Source: Zygnema cylindricum
Lineage: Eukaryota; Streptophyta; Zygnematophyceae; Zygnematales; Zygnemataceae
Assembly (NCBI GenBank): GCA_037447655.1
Contig: JBBHKE010000705.1
Coordinates: 92,097 to 156,096 of the forward strand
DNA: 64,000 nucleotides
Direction of reading: 5' to 3'
A model generated the notes under the pieces. It did not search any database and was not told the origin of the DNA. It worked only from the letters and a program-made list of their open reading frames with translations. This document shows, piece by piece, positions 56,350-64,000 of this stretch. The position numbers were made by a program, and so were the translations under genes. Position 1 is the first letter of the stretch. The number at the start of each line of letters is the position of its first letter.

Positions 56350-56830
56350 ATAATTTTCTTTCTCTTAATCTTTACACCACTCTTCTTAAATAAATAACAT
56401 GTTGTTCTTTAGATTCACTATAAACTAAAATATCATCTATAAACACTTGGACAAACTCATCTATGTAATCTGAAAAGGTTTGGTTCATTAATCTTTGGTA
56501 AGTAGGTGGTGCATTCGTTAAGCCGAATGGCATCACTATCCATTCAAAATGACCCACCCTAGTCCTAAAAGCAGTTTTATCGACATCCTCAGTTCTGATT
56601 GGCACTTGATTAAAGCCACTACGCAGGTCAATCAACGAAAATACTGTAGCACCTTTTAAACGATCTATCAAATCAGAAATTAAAGGTAACGGATACTTAT
56701 CCTTCACCGTAATCTTGTTCAGACTACGATAATCGACACACATTCTCAACGTTCCATCTTTCTTTTTGACAAAGAGAACTGGTGCTCCATACGGTGATTT
56801 GCTAGGCTGAATATGTCATTTCTCTAAGAG
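56350..56830 (-). pseudogene. RT of the minus-strand Ty3 element, C-terminally deleted
   Basis: [20 protein letters not shown] (about 56813-56754), [20 protein letters not shown], motif [30 protein letters not shown] and motif [11 protein letters not shown]. At RLRERKLYGKL (about 56350) RT breaks off and joins directly to sequence just before the integrase HHCC domain, so the thumb and RNase H are missing. The frame is shifted relative to the gag-protease part. Confidence 0.85.
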
Positions 56831-56931
56831 TTCTTTGATCTGTTTCTTTAACTCTTCTTGCTCAAAGAAACTGTGCTTATAAATTCCTGTGACAGGAGGA
56901 TTGCATCCAGGTTCAAGGTTAATAACATGTT

Positions 56932-57822
56932 CTATATCTCGAGAAGGTGGCCTTCCGAGGGTAAATCACTTGAAAAAACATCACGAAATTCAAAAAACAA
57001 ATCTTTAACAACAACATCAGATGTATTAATGTCAGTTACAAAATCAGATTTTAGTTTTTTGAAAGTTTTAATGGTGTCTGATTCAGGGATGACATCAATG
57101 TTAGTTTTTTCTCCCCCCCCTTTATCGGTAACTGCCTCAGTTACTAATAATAAGAAAGCATGATTCGTTTTATCATTTAAGTGTTTTTTAAATTGTTTAG
57201 CAGATATCAAACCTTCCACTCCTAATCTGGTTATATTGTTTATATGATTCCTATGCAATTTCTTATGAGATAATGCTTGCAAAACCTTCCAACGGTTTTC
57301 AGACTTCACTTTTAAGGTGTTAATTTCCCAATTAATTTGAGGATTATGTTCTGTTAACCAAGGCTTTCCCAGAATTAGTTCCTCACTTCCTAAATTCATT
57401 ATTTCACACACAACTTTCATTTTATGACCCTGAATATCCACTTCAATTGTGTCAGTTTGTAAGTCTAATGTGGACTTATAACCATTTGCCACTTTATCAT
57501 GTAAAGGTTTTTCCCTTATGACAGCAGGAATTCTATTTTCCTCTACAAACTTATGCGAAATAAAATTATGTGTAGCACCTGAATCGACCATTACTCTTAA
57601 TGGTTTTCCCTCCACTAAAGAATCGAATCTAATCAAACTGTGTCTGGTGTCCTCATTACTTAACTGTCCAAAAATAGGTCTGTTGTTGAGAATTTCATCC
57701 GAAGGATTCTTCAAACTATGCAGTGTGGCAAGAATCATAATAAATTCAGCTATCCTAACCTTTCCATTAATTAATTTGCCCTCCAGAGTTAACTCCTTAA
57801 CATCTGGATTTGGTTGACTCAA
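56932..57822 (-). pseudogene. Aspartic protease region of the minus-strand Ty3 element
   Basis: LRVMVDSGATHNFISHKFVE holds the active site and ELILGKPWLTEHNPQINW the second motif. The frame continues from gag through a stop at 57874. It ends FRDVFSSDLPSEGHLLEI just before the RT palm. Confidence 0.85.
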
Positions 57823-57873
57823 CTGAGGACTTTCAGTTAGTCCTTTCAGTTTCCCACCTCTTGGGCTTCTTGC

Positions 57874-59157
57874 TCAGCTAGGTAATGCAATATCCTCTTG
57901 GCGACCCTCATTTACATCGACTATTTTGAGAGAACCTTTATCTGTATAGTCTTTAGCGTAATGATCTGGACCTCCGCATTTGAAACAAGTGACTTTCTTT
58001 TTGGGTTTTGTGCACTCTCTACTAAAATGTCCCTCCTCTGCACAGTTATAACAGTTAATATTTTTCAATTGTGCACACTCAAATGCTCTATGACCCTTTT
58101 TCTGACAAATAGTGCATGTGGGGATGGTAAGGTTAGACTTCTGAGCATTAATGTTTGGTTTAAGACTTTTAATGTACCCCCCTCTATTGTTAAATTTATT
58201 TCCTACATTAACACTATGTCCACCCCTTTGATTTCCCCTGAAGATATTTTGCCTATTCACCAGACCCGCATTCAGACCCTTTTCAACAAATTCCTCCTCA
58301 TCCCACTGTGATACTTCATTTAAATTACCCTTTAGTGATCGAGTTTCCCGATTATACCCCAACTGATCCTCTAATTCCAATGACTTATCTTGTAATTCCT
58401 TCAAATTATTAAAATTTTGATGTTTTAGCTCTTATTTCAGTATAGGATTCAAATAGTTCAAGAAATGCAATTTAGCCATTTAATCAGTCAAACCTATGAC
58501 ATGAATACTAGATGAGTCAAATTCTACAATATAATCCTTCACAGATCCAGTCTGCTTACAATTCAGCCACTTTTCTTCCATTCTGGATTTAAAAGTGACA
58601 GACAAGAAACGCGATTTGATCGCGGTTTTAAAAGTTTCCCAATCAGCATTATCAGGAATCAATTTAGATCTTCTCTGGGTGTAATACTAAATTTGAGCAT
58701 CACCTTTCAGACAACTAATAGGAAAAGAAGTGTAATCATCATGATCACAATTTCTAGATTCCAAATAATACTCTATATGAAAAATGCAAACATCCAACTC
58801 ATCAATCTTCTTACCATCAAACGATGGTGCCTCACTAATAGACAATTTCAGATCTCTTATCTTTTTAGGTCTATCATGATCATCCTCCCTAAAACCAGCA
58901 TTCCTTTTACTTCTCTCACCCTTTTTGTCATTAACATCATTTTTGATCTGAATTATTTTAATAAGTTCGTCCAATTTCTCATTTGAAACATTTCCATTTT
59001 CTTTAACAATTTTCAATTCATTTTTCAATTCGGAAATGGTTTCATCCACAGCGGCAGCATGATTGTTAAATCTTTTGACCAATTTCACAGTACGCTTCTT
59101 CAATATATTTAAAATATTCTCTATTTCACGTGTCCATGCAGAATTTGCCATTATCAC
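57874..59157 (-). pseudogene. gag of the minus-strand Ty3 element
   Basis: One frame from MIMANSAWTREIENILNIL, broken by stops near 58687, 58480 and 58430. The N-terminus is coiled-coil-like and Lys-rich. The capsid part includes SISEAPSFDGKKIDELDVCI and FPISCLKGDAQI. Three zinc knuckles follow: CTICQKKGHRAFEC and CYNCAEEGHFSREC are intact, while the third, CFKCGGPDHYAKDY, has lost its last Cys to Tyr. Confidence 0.8.
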
Positions 59158-59912
59158 ACAATGAAATCAAGCAAAAGTAAGGATAGAATGTAATTTCCCA
59201 AATATATTTGCAGCAGATTTGAAGTCCTCAAATTGCTCCAATCCAAGACTTCTTTTCCTTAACAAATCCTTTGAAAAGATCAAAATCTGAGAAATCAAAA
59301 AGACATTGAAAGTAAGTTAGCTCAAATTCAATTTTCAATTTCCCAACATTGAAACAGAAATGTAAGAGTTTCCCCACAAATTTTTGCAATAGCAAAAATT
59401 GAAAGCTCTCAAAGGTAAGATTTAACCATAAATTTTGCAACAACAAAATTGAAATCAATCAAAGGTAACAATTTAGGGTTTGAAAAATTTTGAGTCATTT
59501 CTGGACTCCTTTGCTCTTGAAGAAGTAAAGTACTCCACTTTCTTTCTCCTCCATTAGCAAATTTCCCACTTCCCACTACATCAGGATCTTTTACTCTCTA
59601 ATCCTCACCTCCTCACCCTTCATGGCACAAGCCCTTCCTCTACACATGAATCATTGCTAGGAGAAGGCAAGTTTGTTTGGCCTCTAGGTAATTGGAGTGA
59701 GCTTTAGCGGTGGCTACACTGCCCACCCCGCCTTAGTCCTTAGAACCTAAGCAGGCCCCACATCAAACCAGCGGCCGCTGGCAGTGTGGTCACTTAGTTT
59801 CCCTCCAATCCCCTACCACTTCACATTGTGGTTCCACCGACACAAGTCAGAGCACCCTCACCGGTCACGGCAATCGATTTTCGGGTGAGCAAACTTCTCA
59901 TTGGTTTCTAAC

Positions 59913-59930
59913 CAAAGCTTTGATACCATA
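59913..59930 (-). promoter_or_regulatory. Primer binding site of the minus-strand Ty3 element
   Basis: On minus, TATGGTATCAAAGCTTTG directly follows the 5' LTR; initiator Met-tRNA type. Confidence 0.8.
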
Positions 59931-60900
59931 TGTAACAGGATCTCCTACATCTCAGAAAATCCCATTACTACAAACAATTCCAACCACACATTCCACACAT
60001 TGGAATACACACATCCACATTTGACAACACTCAGATAAGGATAAACTTTAAATTAGAAGATGCTTTTGTCCACATAACATTAGCTTGGTCTCTTGCCCTC
60101 GTGGCTCAACCCTTCTTATTAAAGTATTTTCCACTACTCTCCACTCTTAATAATTCTATCTCTTAACTACTAAAACACTATTTAGTTAGTAAGAGATTTC
60201 AATGCAAAATGCCTTTTCTCCAATTTGGTATTAATCGCTCAGGACCAAGATCAGCCGTAATTTCCACAAACTTTTCCCCAAATGAAAAGATGTCTACTCT
60301 CCTCTTACACTTCTCCATTTATCCATCATCGCCTTGGACTCGCCAGGCCAGAGTCAAAGCTCCGTTTGAACAGGCTTTTACCTGGGCCAATCATTGATCA
60401 GCAAGGACTCGGACTGACCAATGCAAAAACGTGCGAAATCTCTTACTAACTACTTAGCACTTTATTAACCAATCAAACGCTACGTTTCACTACGTAACAT
60501 TTACGTGCAAAAGCGCGCGCCAAACAAAACGCGACTTCGCACGATCATGCGTCACAAATTTCGCACGTGAAACTTCCTACGAAATTCCCTTAAGTGAAAG
60601 TGACGTTTCGTACTAAAAATTGTACGAAACGAAGTACCATGCATACTGAACGTTTCATTAGAACTTTATGAAACGTTCACGCGAAATTTCGGTACTAATT
60701 TGACCCTTAACCCGTTTCAATGATACCCACCTGTTATTTAGACTCCGCACTGCCACCTAAGTGCACCCATAGCTATAACTTTTGAAATATAACTCCAAAT
60801 CGCGTGATTCTTTCGCGAACGTCTACCAAATTTAGTAATCTATAATCATAACTCCTAAATACCCTTTTATAAACAAGTTCGATTCGCTATTACTGTTACA
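59931..60900 (-). repeat. 5' LTR of the minus-strand Ty3 element
   Basis: TGTAACAGGATCTCC...TACTGTTACA, partner of 54041-55007. Confidence 0.93.
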
Positions 60901-60905
60901 CAAAA

Positions 60906-61290
60906 CGTAATCCCTAATTAGTGTAGACGATTTATTTGAAAATTTCCAAATTCCCAATTAGCGTTAATAACGGTAATTATTCCTATACGCTAAAAAAACT
61001 TCTACTCTAATAACGATTCAGGTGTAAAGTTCACCGCCAATCGCTATTAGCGTTGTGTACGCTAATCCCGTCCCGCTCTTTTTTTTATTTATTCTCATAT
61101 AGAGTTATCCACACTATTTAAATAAACCCTAATTCCTAATTAGTGTAATCGATTTCTTCGAAAATTTCCAAATTCCCAATTTGCGTAAACCACGCTATCT
61201 ATTCGTATAGGCTAAAGAAACTTCTACGCTAATAGCGATTGGCGGTGTACAGTACACCGCCAATCGCTATTAGAGTCAACGGTTAAATAG
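60906..61290. repeat. Foldback repeats with CACCGCCAATCGCTATTAG arms
   Basis: TTCACCGCCAATCGCTATTAGCG (about 61029), its inverse GCTAATAGCGATTGGCGGTG (61219-61238), and GTACACCGCCAATCGCTATTAG (61251-61272) form adjacent inverted arms. The blocks TTTCCAAATTCCCAATT and CCCTAATTAGTGTA occur twice. The same family lies at 53935-53990, and the young Ty3 element inserted into it. Related to the MITE at 10209-10418. Confidence 0.6.
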
Positions 61291-61299
61291 CGTCAAAAA

Positions 61300-62289
61300 G
61301 CAATTACCGTTATTGATTCTAATTTAGTATCTGAGACGTGGCAGAATATGGTCCACGTAGTTAAATAGCGTTATTAATTGTATTTCAGGTTTTTTTTTTT
61401 GAAAAAAGGGCATTGAATTGGCGTTATATACTCTAATAGCGATTGACGGTGTTCTGTACAGTACTTTGCTGTACTGTAGCGACTATTGCAAGTAGACTGC
61501 ACTTTTTAGCGGCCAGTTTGTGGCCGTTTGCGTTCTCTGCCAGTTGTAGTTGTACGGTACCGAGCTGGATTGGCGTCCGAAGCAAGTCTTCTTCTGGTGT
61601 CCGCAGCCATGCCCTTTATTGTCTGGCTAGGGCGGCATACTGTGTACGGATAACTGACAGCCGACTGTAAGGCCAGGACGCGTCACTAGTGGCGTTCGAT
61701 TCGGTACGGAAGATGCGCTGTGAATTCACGAAGGGACGCAGTAATTGCGAGACAAAGGCTCGGCAATTGCAGTTTTGTACGGGAATTCTGAAACTTTGAC
61801 GGTAACATTGACGGTGATGGGACGGACGTTCAGACTTGCGTCTAGTTTAGTCCGGGCGGTTGTCCCCATGCATGATCACAATATCAAATACAATATCTCT
61901 TTAAAAAACACGTTTGCCAGTGATGATTATCTGTTAGGGCCTTTTTAGGGTTTTTGGAAATATCCGTTGCTCTGAGCAGAACTGCAGCAGAGAGTACGGT
62001 ACAGTACAGTACGGTAACTCGCTTACATCGCAACCGGCCGCCTCAAACACACGGGCCGACTGACAAATGGGCACCGTCAGCAACACCGTCGTGCCAAAGC
62101 TTACCGTACAGAAGTGTACGAAACTGATTTTTACGGAAAGATTCAAACTCAGTTTTCTACCGCCAAAAGGTTTCTGCACGTTGTCGTCGAGCCAACAATA
62201 TTGTCCTTTTATGTACGAAAATTCCTTTTTATTTGCTACATTTGCAGTGTGTTGAATCCTGAATAGTCTAAAGCTAACATTTTTGTTTT
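61300..62289. other. Intergenic
   Basis: GTACNGTAC-rich stretches at 61450-61490 and 61995-62025. No gene recognised; short open frames lack motifs. Confidence 0.4.
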
Positions 62290-62556
62290 TTAACTAGATT
62301 TTTTCCCACGAGCCTTCGGCGTTTTCATTCCCGGTAATTTTTTCGCTCGTTTTTTCTGATTTGAAATTTTATGGCAACGTGTAGATTGACCTAATATTGT
62401 TAAATTTGTAATGAGCTTGTCGTGGGTCATTATTTGACAGCTGCCGGAACGAGTGGCCAGGCTTGACTGCCGGTCCAGATTTTCTGATTTTCTGAATTTG
62501 GATTTTGTGCACGGTCCCCAATTTGTTATTGGTCGGAAGATTTGTTCGTGTGGCAC
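62290..62556 (-). other. Possible last exon with basic C-terminus (weak)
   Basis: An 88-codon minus frame ending KKRAKKLPGMKTPKARGKKS before a TAG. The Lys/Arg-rich end could be a nuclear protein tail, but no domain, promoter or splice partner is identifiable. Low confidence. Confidence 0.15.
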
Positions 62557-62819
62557 AGGACGTTCCTTCCGCCACGTGTACTATGATTCTCCCTCCGCAA
62601 GACTGCTTAAGGTGTTTCAAGCCCAAAGATCTTACCACGTGGCAAGAATCACGATTTTGGGACAAAGGAACGTCCCAGCCTATCCACAGAAGAATCAGAA
62701 CCCACCAAACTGGATCTGAGGATTCACTTAACGTACGGACAGCTGTCACCATTGTACATAAAAGTACGTATTATTTTTTTCGTACCTTTTTTTTTTTAAG
62801 CGTAAAGCTGTAAACGGCG

Positions 62820-63131
62820 ATGGGGAACGCCTCTTCCAGAGCCCAGAAGGTCGACGCGCGTTTCGATATTTTGGGAGATCCTGAGGTTAGAAATACAGAA
62901 TCTACCAAGTCTTCATTATTGAAAAATCGTTCATTTTCGTGGTTGGAGGGGTTTGTGAAGTTCGAACCACCAAAATTTCGCGGTTCAGATTTTTTTTGGC
63001 GATTTCGTTTACTGTCCCCCATTTTTTTTTTTTATTCTCCTTTATTCATTCTTTTGGGGAGCATTGAACCTGGTCCACAACAAAAAAACGGTCAAGGGAA
63101 AATTTTACGAATGTTTGTCGACAGAAACTGA
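62820..63131 (+). other. Possible first exon, MGNASS N-myristoylation-like start (weak)
   Basis: The frame opens MGNASSRAQKVDARFDILG, a plausible N-myristoylation signal (G2, S6), with a donor-like GAG|GTTAG at about 62884. Downstream translation drifts into low-complexity Phe-rich sequence, so only the first 20-60 codons might be real. No family recognised. Confidence 0.25.
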
Positions 63132-64000
63132 ACTTTCCGAACAGCCATTGATTGGTAAGTCCACATCAATTACTGTCGCCGGGTAGTTTCATATATATGT
63201 TTATGTCGCTGACCGAATGTACACGTGTGAAAAAACTAAAAATAAGAAACAAAAAAAGGAAAAAAGGGATATTATTTCAAGGTGGCATTCACACTAGTTT
63301 GGGTTGGCAATCCAGCTGGTTACAGAACCGTTAGATACTTCTGGTTTTTATTTTGGCTGACCTTCCGGTAATAGCTTCGTTCAGAAAAGAAAACAAAATG
63401 TTTGGCACACTGCCTGCTTTCCTGCCGCCTGGCGCCTCTCCTTGTACTCTAAAATGATGTCCATGGCCGCATATTTGGCTGTCTAGCTTTTCTCTTTTTG
63501 ACACGTGGCATTATTCCAGTGCGTCTTCTACTTGTGATCCAATTCCCTGGCAGATAACGTCACGTCGCGCCACGTCACACGACGTCTGTCATATTCTTCT
63601 CCCTTTCTTACTTCGGACAGCCTGACTTTTTCAGCTTCACTTCTGAAGTTTTTCAGCCATAACTTGATCCGCACATACACCTGTGTTCTGTGGATAACGT
63701 TAGCTCCTCTAGGTTTCAATATTTGACGGATCAATTTATAATCGGTTTTACCATTTTGATCCTTTCCTTCCACCTCTCAGTAATTATAGAAGCGCAGAAT
63801 CTCCTTTCATTACTTTTTCAGTTGTCTAAATTCACTGATTTTGGCTGGATTTGATTTGAGGAAGCCTTGCAAAACTTAGACACACTCCAGTCCTTATTTC
63901 GTTACAGAGAGAGAAACATGCTCCAAAAGATTATATCAGCTCTCTGTTTTTTTTTTCACTGCTTTTGACTGGACTTTATTAGATCCCTTGCAAAACTTCA
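63132..64000. other. Terminal stretch, no gene supported
   Basis: The direct repeat CCTTGCAAAACTT (about 63863 and 63985) flanks a segment with CCAGTCC and GACTGGA. The minus frame at 63528-63773 has no recognisable domain. Confidence 0.35.

Larger units (their letters stand above)
54041..60900 (-). mobile_element. Young Ty3/gypsy element, RNase H-deleted
   Basis: Flanked by CAAAA on both sides (54036-54040 and 60901-60905), a perfect 5-bp target duplication. LTRs of 967 bp (54041-55007) and 970 bp (59931-60900) differ at only about a dozen positions by eye, so insertion was recent. On minus, the primer site TGGTATCAAAGC follows the 5' LTR and AAAGAGGGGATGA precedes the 3' LTR. Despite its youth the coding region has several nonsense codons, a frameshift and a deletion removing the RT end and RNase H. 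Confidence 0.92.

Overview
This is a 64 kb piece of a repeat-choked eukaryotic nuclear genome. It has no bacterial-style gene packing or CRISPR, and the only clear host genes are small, spliced and isolated among transposons. A green-lineage host, most likely a streptophyte (charophyte-grade) alga or an early land plant, is my best guess. The supporting points are: plant-type LTR elements primed by initiator Met-tRNA; a BED-finger hAT transposase; plant-like secreted LysM-type cysteine-rich proteins; and an LTR retrotransposon carrying a cytosine-5 DNA methyltransferase, an association previously reported from charophytes and dinoflagellates. The species cannot be fixed from sequence alone.

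Layout. Positions 1-18.6 kb hold a small family of two-exon genes for secreted eight-cysteine LysM-like proteins: an intact copy at 998-2189 (+), a broken copy at 10753-12170 (+), and an intact copy at 17620-18323 (-). They share a promoter motif, a phase-1 intron, GA-rich intron or flank sequence and association with a miniature LTR element (TRIM) whose LTR contains a tRNA cloverleaf. A complete hAT element (6010-10208) lies between copies 1 and 2, nested in an older foldback MITE. Copia fragments fill 13.4-15.5 kb. Positions 20.3-27 kb are a degenerate duplicated unit with two LINE reverse-transcriptase copies, two inverted RT fragments, long poly(A) tracts and a 10-base assembly gap.

Positions 27.3-28.4 kb are a solo copia LTR with a perfect 5-bp target duplication. 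From about 28.6 to 36.9 kb runs a decayed LTR retrotransposon with gag, protease, a complete C5-cytosine methyltransferase domain, then reverse transcriptase. It is cut off at 36879 by a chromovirus (36880-44139) that encodes gag, protease, RT, RNase H, integrase and chromodomain, followed by an extra 424-residue coiled-coil protein that may have its own promoter. To its right lie two nested minus-strand copia elements (44140-47441 inside 47442-51422), both using a copia-type half-tRNA primer site and both with tRNA-like sequence inside the LTR.

Positions 51.4-54 kb hold non-autonomous hAT elements and simple repeats. A young full-length minus-strand Ty3 element (54041-60900, CAAAA duplication, nearly identical LTRs) has lost RNase H. 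The final 3 kb may hold host sequence, but no gene is convincing.

Almost every transposon ORF is broken, mostly by in-frame nonsense codons rather than large rearrangements. The two features most worth following are the retrotransposon methyltransferase and the secreted LysM-like gene family. The tRNA-bearing LTRs and the chromovirus accessory protein come next.
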